A DNA stretch of 64,000 bases from Aculops lycopersici (Eukaryota; Arthropoda; Arachnida; Trombidiformes; Eriophyidae). The stretch's first letter is position 1. Each line of letters starts with the position of its first letter. The position numbers and the translations under genes were made by a program. Below are positions 10,975 through 23,500 of this stretch, piece by piece. Under the pieces are notes generated by a model that was not told where the DNA came from, did not search any database, and was given only the letters and a program-made list of their open reading frames with translations. The stretch is from the NCBI GenBank assembly GCA_015350385.1, contig WNKI01000001.1, positions 662,496 to 726,495 on the forward strand, written 5' to 3'.

Positions 10975-13301
10975 CAATAAATAGCCAAAAGGCAAGAGAA
11001 ATTTCGATGGCTTTTCGCTAATTGGGTTCGAGAGTTTCGAATCAAATTGATGCATTTACGTCGAACTCGACGGACGAAAGGGAAAGGGAGAGAAAGAGAC
11101 AAGCGTCTAGAGTCTAGAGACAGTCACTTCCGGCCGCCGAGTGCCAACTCTAAAGAGGTGCGCGTAGATGCATCAATTGAAACGGAACTCAAGGCGAATT
11201 TGTGTGTGATATTGAGGGTAAACTTGGATTGGCATGTTGTTTGTCTTGAAAATCTCTTTGTTTGTTGATTAGGAAAGCATATTAAATTGCGTGTTTCGCT
11301 TGATTGCTCTTGTTACTATTGCTACTTTCTCTAAATTTCAACTCTCTTTTTGCGACCAAAAGACAAACTAGTTAATGTGGACCAGGCGAGTTAACTTTGT
11401 CGACTGGCAACTTGTTGGAGCAAAGAATCTCGACTCTTGGTCATTGGAGCAAGGAAGGCGAGCTAATGGCATGTGAAACTAAAGTTGCAAACTCGACACA
11501 AACTCCGTTGTCGAATTGTGTTGCCCTCGACATAATTGACTTTATCGTGTTGATTTGCTCTGCTCTGCTCCGCTTTGCCTTGCCTCGCAACACACATACA
11601 TATTAACACACACTAAACCGACGATGTCACCAGAAACCCAGCGCAACGTCCGGTGCGACCTTTTCGTTGGTTTTCGGCTGGCGATGGTTTTCGTGTGTTG
11701 GTTCAGTAAGTCTGTTGGTCTTTTGGTGGGTCGTTTGTTGGTTTGTTGACTGGCTGGCTAATGATGCCAGCACTGAAAACAATGGGATGAGCAGTAGCGG
11801 CCAAAAAAAGAAGTGTATCAGAGTTGAGTGTAGAGCAAAAGTGTGGAAAAGATGGAAAATTTGTAGCCGCCCCCTGGGCGCCTCCTCTGAAAAATCCATC
11901 CACCCAACAAGCGAGCGAGCTAATGGCGAGAGTGGAACGTAACCGAAATCGATGATCGTGCTGCAAATTATCAGGAAACTCGCCGCCAGCGACACACAAT
12001 ACGAGCGATGTCAAAGAGCACAATGCTTGAATACAGCGACACAATGGGCGATGGCGCAAGCGGATAAGCCTGTTGCTCGTCGTTGGCGACAACAGGCTGC
12101 GGTGGCAGTGGCGCTGGCCACCAGTGCGCCGTTGGCTGCACTTGTCGAGGCAATATGCGAGCGAGAGCAACAAGTGTCGCTGTTGGTTGGTTGGCAAAGT
12201 TAGCCAACCTGGCAGCCTAATTGCACATCATCAATCAGCCAGCCGAATGGAATAATGAATTCTGCCAGACGAATCCTCGCAACGTTTAAATATTTGCGCG
12301 CGAAATCTAAGTAAATTCAACGCCGCACTATTGTGTTGCAAGTCGCTTGCCGAAACCAACCACCAGTTGGCTTGGCAAACCGCAAACGCCGACCTCGGTG
12401 ATTGCGATGGCGACGGCGATGGCACCGGCGCAAGCGATAAACGTAAAGTCAAAGTGAGAAGAGAGGTGATCTAATCGTGGTCGTGGTCGTGGTCGTTTAA
12501 CTGATCCGCTGGCGACAAGGAACTCGATAAAACTGCGTAGAACTAACGTAAAAGTTGGCCAGCCGACAAACATAAAACAAAACTGTTAGTTCTCGTGGCC
12601 GCAGTCGACAGTGAGTAAATTGAAAATATTGTATCAAAGGCGGTCCAATTGGAAAAGAGTAGAAAGCCGAAAAAAACCTGGACAATCTCTATAGTCTCAT
12701 CTCGTCTGCTCTATTCTCTCTATCTCTCCCGCAACTCAATTGTTCCACTTACCTTGTTACCATTGCGCCTTGTTTCCTCTCGAGTTCCGGTTGGTCTGGG
12801 CAAAGTCCACGCGTTTGCTTCCCTCCATTTGGGCCGTTGGTCTGCGGGATTGTTTGGTCGCTACTGTCGCTCCAATTGGTTGCTGAGTGTGCAAAATTTT
12901 TATCATCTTTGTCGCCGGTGGTCTTGACGTATTTTTGGTTGCTTTGTTTCTGCTTGCTGCCTTTTAAAACTCTCGCGATGAACTAGCTCTGGCGCCGCAG
13001 GTAGATTTGCTCGGCGCTTGATCCCGGCGGAGTTCGCGTTGGTTTTGCTCGCCGTTCGTGGTGTCTCGTCGAACTGCAACGAGTTAACAACCACCACCAC
13101 GACAAAGACAACTAATGGCGTCGCCGTGGTCGTGGTTTCGATGTCGAGCGTTGCAATGAGAATGTTGCGCATGAGAATGTGAATGCAAAATTGCCCCTCG
13201 TTTGCCAGTACTACTTCTGCTTCCACTTTGGCTTGGGAAAAGAGTCAGTGTGTTGCTCTCACTCTTTACTCTCCTCTCCATTCCTTTCCTCTCCTTTCCT
13301 T

Positions 13302-13334
13302 TCGTCGTAGTCGTCGTCGTCGTCGTCGTTGTTG
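13302..13334. repeat. (GTC)n microsatellite
   Basis: A run of GTC triplets with one interruption, in non-coding DNA upstream of E75. Confidence 0.85.
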
Positions 13335-14186
13335 ATGGTTTGTTGTTGGCGCCGCATGACTCAGGCGCTCGAGTCTCGTAAGCTCCACCAGCTTGCGAGT
13401 CGGGCGGCCGGCGAGCTAGCTGGCAGCCGCGCGCTCGTTGGGCTGAATGGAAGCGACGCTGCCACGTTGAGTCTCAACTCGCGAGCTGTCGACTTGCTCG
13501 CCTTCGATTGCCTGTTACAAGCAGGAGCCAGTCTACAGCTCAAGTTCGAGGCCACGAGCTACAAGTAACAGGCCACAGGCAACAGGCAACGAGCAACAAG
13601 CTGGAGTACAACAAGCGAGCAGGCGGACTTCCAATGCGCGCAGAGTCGTGCCATTGAATTGAATGCATGGAATGGTTGGAGTGGAGCGCGAAATAGAATG
13701 GGCGAGGAGGTGCAACGTGAGGTTCTCCCCTTGCCTTTGTGCAAAAAGTAGCTTGCCACCTACTGACAATCGCAACTCTAGTCCTCGACGACTCGCTGGG
13801 CCTCCAGCGCTAAACGCTCTGTAGGTTTGTCTCGCGCCTGGGACTTTAAGCGGCAAGCCAGCGAGACTAATGCAGAAAGACTCACGCACAAAGGCAGCAC
13901 GTTGCGAAAGAGTTTTGCGCGTTGGTGGTGCCGTCGCCTAGAAGTGCCGCCCCTCCGACTGGCAGCTAGCTAAATAGGCGTTTGCCGCCGAAGCGGCAGC
14001 AACAGCGGCGAGAGCAATGCTAGACTATTAGATTTTGCCACCCCTCCCCTTTCAACTTCTCGCTCGAGCACCACAAACTTTATTGAGGGGCGAGCGGGCG
14101 AGGGGGCAGCTAAAGTTGGCGTCGTGGCTTCGGCGGGCGCCACTCTTCGGCGGGCTGGCTCTTTGCTAGTCGCCGCCGGCTCGTGG

Positions 14187-14211
14187 CTAAATATAGAGGC
14201 GGTTCAATGCA
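14187..14211 (+). promoter_or_regulatory. TATA-like element with ecdysone-response-like half palindrome
   Basis: CTAAATATAG (14187-14196) resembles a TATA box and is followed at 14201-14211 by GGTTCAATGCA. The latter equals the left half and centre of the Drosophila hsp27 ecdysone response element; the right half-site is degenerate. The position upstream of E75, a primary ecdysone-response gene in insects, makes it worth noting. It could be chance. Confidence 0.3.
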
Positions 14212-15286
14212 AGTTTACTGCACTGTTCAATTTGAACTCGTAGGTCGGTGTCTCATCAGAAGCAAACAACAACAACCACCACTTCGATAGCATAGCAGCC
14301 TAAAGCAACTCCGTGGACAATGGAGCCGACAAGCAACAGGCGGCTGCCACCGATAAACCACCAACAGCAACTCGATAGATAATAGCACTGCCACCCATTC
14401 GACGTGCAATTGCGACAGCCAATGATCAAAGTCCAAAGGCCAACAACCAACGAGACTTCCACTACTATCGGTAGTAACTAGTAGCTCCGAGATCCAGCTT
14501 CGAGATACCCGCTCCAACACTTGACTAAACTCTGCAGTGCTAAAAACGCGAGCCCGCAACTTTTACGAGCTTCCCTCATGATTGCGTGTGAGTATATGTG
14601 AGTGCCTCGCAGCTTTGGCCAACATGCCGACTGGCGGCCACTTACCTGGCCACCTGTTCGAAATCCCCTGCCGAAAGAAGCACTAAACCCCTTCGTTTCG
14701 CCGAAAAGTTTAGCTGAACTGAGCATGAATATTAATGGGAGCGCCGAGCAGATGGAAAACTACAACTACAACCCCGACCACAACCACAACTCCGACTCCG
14801 ACTCCGACTCAATGGTGGCCACCGTGACTCAGAGTGCGAATGCAACTTCCGGCGGCCGGAATCCCAGTGCCTCCGATTCAAGTGGTGGGCGGGGCAAAGC
14901 GCCACGCCGACCACTTTTCCTCCCAACTCGCCCCTCGAGGCTGCACAAAGCAAGACTTACCTAGAGCTCGTCGTCGTCGTCGTGGCCACTAATTCGCGTG
15001 CCGCGCAAGCTAAACTTCGTGAAAGGGAAGTTGGCGGCGAGCGATCAGTTGAGCTCGAGAGGCGAGAGAGGAGCTTACGAGAGGAGAATCGGCTACCCAA
15101 CTCCCTTTTCTTTTCTTTCTTTTCCTCGCACTCGTCGTCTTTCGTCTCAACTCGGCGACTCGGCTGCCGTGGCCGCCGCCGAGTTGACGAGTTGAGAAAT
15201 AGCTCGAGGCAACAAGTTGCCGTCGTCATCGCCAAAATCGACTCGACTCGCTCGGGTTCAAGGTGAGAGTTTACCTTGCGAGTTCC

Positions 15287-15343
15287 TGTTGTTGTTGACG
15301 ACGACGACGACGACTACTACTACTACTACGACGACTGCGACGA
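15287..15343. repeat. Compound (GTT/ACG/ACT)n microsatellite
   Basis: Consecutive runs of GTT, ACG, CTA and ACG triplets in the E75 upstream desert. Confidence 0.8.
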
Positions 15344-15406
15344 ATGAACTGCCGCCGCTGCTTAAACTAGCACGCCGACGCGCACCACTCGTTTCCTCGT
15401 CTGCCC

Positions 15407-15473
15407 ACCTGACTGCCTGACTACCTGACTACCCGACTACCCGACTACCTGGCTGACTGACTGACTGACTTAC
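15407..15473. repeat. Tandem 8-bp and 4-bp repeat (CTGACTAC / CTGA)
   Basis: About five imperfect copies of an 8-bp unit CTGACTAC/CCGACTAC grade into a (CTGA)n run. Confidence 0.8.
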
Positions 15474-16427
15474 TACAAGCGAGAGGCAAATACTACCGGC
15501 CGGCCGAGCGAAGGGGTTGGCGTCGCTGCGCTCGAGTGGCGCAACGCGAATGGGATAAAACTAGCAGGTGAGTAAGCGGACGAATGAGCTTACTTCAGGC
15601 AACAGGTAGCTGGTGGCCCGAAATCGGCCAGTTGAGTAAGCAACTCTCTTAACACACAAAAACTCCAACTACCTGTTTGAGTTTACGTTTCAGTGTGGGA
15701 AGCTAGCTCACCTTCGCTTCTGGCTTCCTCTCATTTTCATTACCACCACCACCACCACTTGTTGCTTTTGGCTTTTTTGAATGAGGGACACGGAGAGGGG
15801 GGAGGGGTGGCGCCACCAGAGCTTGGCCCAAAAAAGCTCATTGTCTCGCGCTACAAGTTCGTGCGCTTGCTTCGTCACCTGACTCGACTCGTATACGCCA
15901 ACTTGGTGCCCGGAAGCCGGCGAGCTTTTTGCAAATCTGGCCTTCCCGAATGTTGCGCCACCTGAACTCTAAGGCAACAATCAAATTTCTAATTCAAAAC
16001 CATGGCGCTCGAGGGCGTCTATTCTTAGCAAACTCGTTCCTTACCACTGATTTGTGTTTGAATGGTGTGCCGAGCGTAAAACTTTCCTCCATCTAACGCC
16101 AATGCCAACACCCGATCGCTTCCTAGTCTAGCTTCCGCTCAACCAACCGAACGAAAGATCGAACGAGCCTTCCGCCATTCCGAGCGCCACGACCGCCGCC
16201 AAGGGCACGGAAATGTCTGACGCGCTTCCGGTTCAGGGTTAGCACAAATTACTGGTGTTGTAGGATGCAAGTTGAGAATTGATTTTCCCTTAAGTCAGCA
16301 GCGAGAATATTCTCTTTTATGGAGGCGAAAGTTTACGAGGACCAAGTGCGATATTCGTTTCTATCCGCGGATTCGATCTCAACTAATTGACTCAGTCTCT
16401 AGATTTTTGCCCCCTTTTTCACGAGAA

Positions 16428-16450
16428 CGGAATGGAATGGAATGGAATAG
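16428..16450. repeat. (GGAAT)n short tandem repeat
   Basis: About four copies of GGAAT. The unit is the one found in some animal satellites, but the array is tiny and its context is ordinary. Confidence 0.7.
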
Positions 16451-16887
16451 AATCTAATATTGAATTGAGTTCTATGACATGTTTAAGTGGAATGATGAAC
16501 ATGCCGCCGCCTGAGCAGCTCGGCGGCGCATCACTACGGTGTGAGAAAAGATAGCCTTTCCAGATCTAAGCGCCCCTAGCGGCTTTTTTGGTAGTGATGT
16601 CAACAACTAGCTGAGCTGAGCTTCCAAAAATTAGCTCCAGTGCAGCCCCTGAAAGATTCGTCGGCAGCTCGAACTCGCGACTTGCTGCAGCTCTTGCCTG
16701 AGCTGGAGGGCGGCTCGGGCCGGAGGGCTGCCACACATTGATCTCAAGGTGACCGTTGCACCAACCTACATGCTGATTTGATCCAAATTTAGAACGAACG
16801 ATGTCTGTGCCATTATCAGTCGATGTGTGGATGGAAGAACGGAATGTGGTTTCTGTGAAAATTTAGAAATAAAAGAAAGAAAAACCC

Positions 16888-17560
16888 TATAAAAATATTC
16901 CCATAGAGACGCGCGTTGAAAAACTCCACGAGGCACAATTCGAGCAAAAATTTCGAGCTGCGCGAGCTCGCTCTCTCCAGCTGAAAGCTGACCAGCTTGA
17001 GAAAGATCGAGAGCTGAGCCCCGGGGCTTCAGCCAGGGGAAGCACAGCTCAGCTCTGTGCCCTCCCCCTCTCCGGGTCAGTCCTATTCGACATCAGCACT
17101 GCAGCAGGGCGCGAGGCGCCCGCCGCGGGGGAAAGCAGCGGTGAGTGCGGGGGGCGCAGGGAAGTTGAAGGCCAACCTTGGGGATGACCTTAGGCGAGTT
17201 TAATGACCGCGGCGGCGTTCGCTGTTGCTTACGTTGTTGTGGCTGCCGGCGTCGCTGACGCCACTGCGCTGCCAAAACTTCGGCCATTGGCATTGCGTCC
17301 TTTTTCATTTCGCATTGCGCCATTGCGTGTGCACTTCAAGCGACTTCGGCCGGGAGCCTTCCCAAGACTGAAACTCAGTGAAATGCACAACACAAAGTAG
17401 CGGCATCCCCGAAAAGCAATACAAATTTTGCAGTCAGACGGCCGCATCGACCGGCCCAAGAGAACACCAAGCGGAAGTTACGCAACCAGGCAGCCAATTT
17501 AAGTCACCAAGATTATAATAAGATCATCACTAAGTTACATACATACATAAATTTTAAATC
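16888..17560 (+). promoter_or_regulatory. Proposed proximal E75 promoter and 5' UTR
   Basis: TATAAAAAT at 16888-16896 would place a start near 16918. A GC-rich leader then ends at AGCG|GTGAGT (donor at 17141), and a good acceptor TTTTGCAG ends at 17433, giving a predicted 5' UTR intron of about 290 bp. The exon resuming at 17434 leads to the E75 ATG at 17561. An in-frame TAA two codons before that ATG excludes upstream coding extension in this exon. The elements are seen; joining them into one transcript is inference. Confidence 0.45.
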
Positions 17561-20500
17561 ATGGGCTCGACGGCAATCCAGCACGAGGAGCAGCAGCAAC
17601 CGGAAGTGGCGGTTGCGAGCTCGGAAAATTTGCAACAATTAAAACAGCAACAGCTACAAGAACAACAACTACAACAGCAACACATTGAGTTCGATGGAAG
17701 CGCTATCTTGTGCCAGGTTTGCGGCGACAAGGCCTCCGGTTTCCACTACGGAGTCCACTCCTGCGAAGGCTGCAAGGGATTCTTTCGGCGATCAATTCAG
17801 CAGAAGATACAATACAGACCTTGCAGCAAAAATCAGCAGTGTCCCATAATGCGAGTGAACCGAAACAGGTGTCAGTATTGTCGCTTGAAGAAGTGCGTTG
17901 CCGTTGGCATGTCGCGCGATGCCATCAGGTTCGGCCGGGTGCCCAAGCGAGAGAAGGCCAAGATTTTGGCCGCAATGCAGTGCACCGACTCGCAAATGTC
18001 CACAAACAACAACAGCAACATGGCCTCCAATGTTCAAGGCCCAAACCAGCACCTTGCTCACCTGAGCCACCTGGACCACTCGAGCTCGGCACAGCATCAT
18101 CTCCTAAGCCGCCACTCGCTAAGTGGTGGTGGCGGCGGCGGCGCTGGTGGTGCAAGTGTCACCGCGTCAACTCAAATGGAAACAACCACCGACCAGATGA
18201 ATTTGCAAGACAATCAAACAAACAACGACGAAAACCACCACCACTACCATCAACAACACCACCACCAAGAGCAGCAGCAAAAGTTGAGCGCTTTGATGAG
18301 ACATCACCAGCAACACCAACAGCAACAACAGCAACGAGAGAGAGAACGAGAATTAGAACTCGAATTGGAACAACAAAACCAACGCGAGCACCTGAACCAA
18401 TTGCAGCTGAACGATTCGGAGCTGGCGCTCCTCTGCTCCTCGGTAGTTGTGGCGACAGGTAAGTTTTGAGCAACGATTTAATTTAAAGTCAATTTGTGGT
18501 CTTGGCGAGCTGAGGGGCTAGTCGATTGTTGGTCCTGGTGGCTTGCCAGAGCGGAAACGCGTGCGCTGCCTAGCGGACTGAGGGAGATAAAAGTGCGCGA
18601 GTTGAGCTGTGGCCATCAGGTAGCAACGTGGTTGCGGCGCGGCCGAACCCAAATACTCGTTTCCAGCGGCAAGCTAGAGACGCCAAGCGAGCGATCGAAC
18701 GAGTCGGCGAGAATAGTTCATGTGTTGGTATGAGTGTGTACTTTTTCCGAAACTGTGTGAGTGTGCTGCGCGCTCGGAACTCGTGGCACCAACGCGCTCA
18801 CATCAATTTGTAGCTTGCCACGAGCGGCCGCCGAGTGGCGAGTCAGCTAGCGACTGAGGCGCCCGCTGGCAACGCAAACGCACAACCAGCTCACAGCTGA
18901 ACTTCAAAACGTATACACCAGACGAGTCTACGTAGTATAAGCGCTGTATTAGTCTCAAGCGAGAAGAGGAACGACATGCGAGCGCTAAGCCCTCGAAACT
19001 ACTCTCTCTCTAGGTTGACCCTGAAACGGCGTTCGCTTTCAAGGGAACTAAGGGGTTTTGAATGTCATTGCCAGCCTAGTGGCGGTAGTGGTGGCGCGCC
19101 GCCACGCATTAAAGCTGGGCGCTGCGCGACGACCCGGCCACTTTAATGCGCATTGCGCATGCCCACTAGCTTGCCATTGTGAGCGGCGGCGCCTGCAAAC
19201 ACAACTCTTGCCTTGCGAGAGCTCCACTCTTTGCGAGCGAGCGAGCAACCAGCACACAAACTTTGCTCAAATTCAAGGTCAGCGCGTCGCGCGTTGCGCG
19301 CGCAAAACGTTTGCTCTCCCGTTGACAGTGGCAGCCTTACCAGCTCGTGTGCTTCGCGCCGCATTCTCGAGGCGCCCAGAAGTTGAGCTCCTAAGCGAGG
19401 CATCAAGGCAGCTAGCTGGCAAGACTTGGCTCGCCACAGCCAGCCAGCCTATCAATGGTGACGGTGGCTTGCTGCCGAGAATTTGGGTGAAAAGCTGACG
19501 TCAGGCGCAAGCTTTTTGAGAGTGAGACAACGACAACATTTGCCTTCCGGACGCCCGGAGCTGGAGCAGCATACGAAGCCGAGTCGTTGGCTAAACTGTG
19601 CACGTCGTCTTTCTCATAGTTGCTTGTGTGTGTCGGTGTTGTTACTTCTCTTGCCGCTACTCGTGGCTCTCTCCCGAGGGATTCCCAAGTTTTCAGGTAG
19701 ATAGACGTTGGCGAGACCAAGACACCTGCAAGCGCCAACTGGAGCTCGTGGGCCGCCTCATTGCTGCCAGCGGCGGCGGCGGCGGCATTTGATGCTGTCG
19801 AGTTGCAAATCAATGGCATTCTCTCCGACTAGAAATGGCAATGGCAACAGAGCGCGCCGCCATTGCGGCCAAACTAGCTTGACGTTTGCGCCAAGGCCAC
19901 GCGCGCTCGCTAGTTCGCATGCCAGCGAGCGAGCGCACAGGCAGCACACACTCGGGCGACTCTACATACTCACACATGCGCTAGCTTGCCACCGATTCCT
20001 GCTAACTCTGGGCGACAGCGTCTAGCTTGCCTTTGGTAGCTTGCTATTGCCAGCTTGCCAGGCAGCCAGCGCGCAACCACGACCGCGATAACAACAACAA
20101 CAACAGCAACCACCGCCACACACACACACACAGACTACCATTGCCATCGGCGCTAGCACCAATAACTGCCGCACACAAAGCATAACACTAACCTGAGCCC
20201 TCACTACAACCACCACTCACAACTCTATCCTCACTTCACTCTACGCAAACTCCATCCGCTAAACCGGGAACCCGCGACGCGACGAATCAACGGCAACAAC
20301 AACGACGACGGCGACGTTGCAACCTTGGACTTGAACGCGCAAACGCAACCTCCTGACCCAAAACAACACACACACACACGCATTCACTTTATATCGATTC
20401 CAACGAATTCCCAAACCTCAACCTGAACACCGCCGCCACCACCACCGATAACGTCGCCCTTCTTATCGTCGTGTTGCCCCCTCATCTAAATCCAAACAAT

Positions 20501-23500
20501 ACGTCAATTTTCATTGGAACCGCGCCGTTGTTCTGGCATCTGGACATTTGCGCGTCGCATCAATCGAATGAATCGAATCCCATCGCATCGCATCAATACC
20601 ATACTCCACTGCGCACACGCCACACAATCCACACAGACCAAGCCGGACTCAAGAATGCCGAGCTCGTTGGCAAGATCAGCGAGAAGCTGCAGTCACTGCT
20701 AAATAGAAACAACGCAGTAACAAACGACACCAACAACAACAACATTAGCAGCATTCAAGCAAACCAGCGACAAGAAGTGAGCAACCCAGCAATCAACTTG
20801 AACCAGCAGCAACAGCGACACCAACAACACCAACCGGAGCAAAAGGACGAGCTCCTTTTGGCCGAGCTCATGAGGAAGGTGCCCGAGTTGCGCCGGGAGC
20901 GACTGATCGCCGCCCTGGCAGAACGGGACTCCATTTTAGCAGCCGACCAGGACAGCACCAGCGACTCGAGCCAAATGGCAGCGGCGCTGGCTAGCGCCAT
21001 GCAAACGCTTCAAGATAGTGAGCTCCATAATCTTAACATAAATCGGAACATAAGCACTAGTCGCGAACACAGCAACCACATGATGATTGACAACCACCTA
21101 AACAATAGCAACCAGAAGCAGATGCAGATGCAACTCAACGGCCTGACCATAAGCAGCAGGGCTCTCCACCAACCGGAAGCAGCAGCAGCAACGGCAACAG
21201 TGAGTGAGCAACAACAAGTAGCAATAAGCAATAGTCAACAACATTCGCACCTCAGCAACCAAAACCAGAATCCCCTGGCGGCGAGATCGCTTTCGGGAGC
21301 CGCAGCGGCAGTAGCAGCAACAGCAAGTATGACATCACCCAATCAAACGGTGGAACAGTACCTCTGGCGCCAGACTAGAGCTCAGCTTGAGCACCAGTGG
21401 CGCAGCCAATCGAGTTGCAGCAATGAGAGCTCATCAAATGGTCGCAACTCATCCATTGGCGACCACTGCTTCTTGGAACCACTCGACTTGATGGACTGCT
21501 CCTCCTCGACCACCTCCACGTCCGGCGGGAATAGCCTGTCGGCCTGCAGTCTATTCAGCCGTTTAAATAGAAAGTTGCGACTCCTTGAGTCGCCCTCGGA
21601 TTCGGGCATCGAGTCCTGCAAGGAGAACGGGAGTCGCTCGGCCTTGGGATTCTCCTCGCACAGTCAGCTGAGCAATCACTATAACCAACTCGCATTGGAT
21701 CATCATAATCATAACCACCATTCGGGTAGCTCCTCAACTTGTATGAGCCTCATCGGCGGACTTCCCTCCTCGGACTTCCACCATCCTCATCACCTGCAAC
21801 AGCAGCTCAACCAGCACCACACCCCAACCTCAAGACCCGCTACTTCCGCCTCAACGAGCAACCAGAAGAATCTCAACCTATCGTTCAATGTCAATGGGAG
21901 CACTGGAAACAATTTGACCAATGGTCTCAGTGGAACCACCTGTCGACCAGCCTCCGCCATGGGTCTGAGCAACTACTCAAGTTCATCGGTCGCAACGGCA
22001 GCCAAGCGCCCGCAGGCCCGCCAGCTGAGCTCGGCCTGTGGCCAGGCGTCGACAAGTAGCACCAATGGAGGCAGCAACATGACCACCTCGTCAACAAGTG
22101 GATCCATCGACGACATGCCCATGCTAAAGCGAGCCCTTCAGGCGCCGCCTCTGATCAACACAAACATGTTGATGGACGAAGCCTACAGGCACCACAAGAA
22201 GTTCCGCGCTGCACGAAACGGAAGCGGAAGTGGCGAATCGGCTCGAAGCTCGGATTTCAACTCGGACCACCAGGCGGTCAACTCGACCAGTGGCGCCAGC
22301 TCCTCGGCCTCAAGTCACCCGCCCCTCAGCAGCGCCTGCCCCTCGAGCAACGGCTCACCCTCGCCCTCACCGGCGCCCTCCTCGCAGCCAGCCAGTCGGC
22401 CCGACTCGTCGGCGGGCTCACGTTTAGCCGACATGCACTCAACCTTGCTACAGAAGCTCAACCAACCGAGCAACGTTCAGCTGAGCCAACATCAACTCAA
22501 ATGTAATGATCTCATCCAAGAAATACTAACCCGCGACCAGTTGTCCGCTTCCAATTCGCCCTCGGAAGCTCAAGCTCAGAACGCCGCGTCAGGACCCCAG
22601 ACTGAGGTTGTCAAGGCGCCGGAAATGAGCGGCGAGCAACTGGTGGCGACTAGTCCCATTCCAAGTGGCGCCGTTGCGCCAGCCTCATCACCCGTGTCGA
22701 CCATTGCAAGTCAGCTTGGCTCACCACTGGTTGAGCCACAGGTTGAGCCACAGCAGCAAGCGGTGGCCATGGCCGCTGGCGAGCCGCAAGTTGAGAACAA
22801 ATTTGTCGGCTCAAACTTGCACAGGATTTTAGTTTCAGGACAAGCCCAAGTGCAGCAACAAAAAGAGATGGCTGGAAAAATTTTGGGCGGCTTAAGTCAC
22901 CATTTGGTCGATGAGGAATACATTGCAAAGAGATTGATGAATAGTGGTGCCTATTTGCGCCATCAACAGCAACACAATCACCATAATCAAACCTCATCAA
23001 ACGTCAACGGAGCACAGTCAACAAACGGAAGTGGCAATGCCAACGCCAGCAATGGCGGCGTCCGCCATCGTCGACCCTCGAGCTCGTGCGCCTCCTCCTC
23101 GTCGCCGTCGCCCAATTCATCTATCCCAACCCTGAGCCCCTCACCTGCCTCCTCCATGAGTCCCGACTTGGCCATGGCCCATCAGCACCAAGTCCGTGGC
23201 AATGGACTCATCCAGCAGCAACACCAGCCACATAGAGCTCGCGCCGGAAGTGACGCCTCGCCCTCTATGGCCGGCTACCTGGGTCCAAATACATTTAGCT
23301 ACCATTATAATCAGCGCGACCAACATCGATCAATTAACGGCATCGGCCACTCCAGCCAACACCATCTCGCTGCTCCTGTCTCCTCGCTCCTGATGGCAAG
23401 ATCGCCAATCTCGCCGCTAAGCTCGTGCGATGCGCACAGCAACGGCGGCCACATGTCCAGCGGACTCTCATCAGCAAGTACCTCGCCTATCCCACCAAAA

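Larger units (their letters stand above)
9881..16887. other. Seven-kb non-coding desert upstream of E75
   Basis: No reading frame here resembles a protein family; the open frames are short, overlap on both strands and consist of simple-sequence translations. The region holds several microsatellites, GC-rich tracts (13.4-14.2 kb and 15.0-15.5 kb), two TATA-like elements, palindromes just after the otopetrin stop (9906-9919 and 9935-9947) and one copy of the dispersed word TAGCTTGCCA (13749-13758). Strong splice-donor-like strings occur on the minus strand (near 14644 and 14956) and plus strand (15568), so untranslated exons or non-coding transcripts are possible. E75 genes in insects use several distant promoters, so the likeliest role is regulatory DNA and 5' UTR exons of E75. 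Confidence 0.5.

Noticed and set aside
14602..14964. Frame of 120 codons as an E75 isoform-specific exon
   Set aside because: It has DHNHNSDSDSDS-type composition, but no donor in a suitable phase at its end and no similarity to known E75 N-termini. Possible but not supported.
16428..16450. GGAAT repeat as possible vertebrate satellite contamination
   Set aside because: Only four units, embedded in sequence that matches the rest of the window.
20471..20636. Alternative start of the second E75 exon within the intron
   Set aside because: The frame is open upstream of the acceptor but has no ATG that fits, encodes nothing resembling E75, and the acceptor at 20636 restores the conserved DQAGLKNAELV join.
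18459..20636. Open frames in the E75 intron (such as 19058-19498) as the missing ligand-binding exon
   Set aside because: None shows receptor helix motifs; they are Ala/Arg/Cys-rich translations of GC-rich DNA with overlapping antisense frames.
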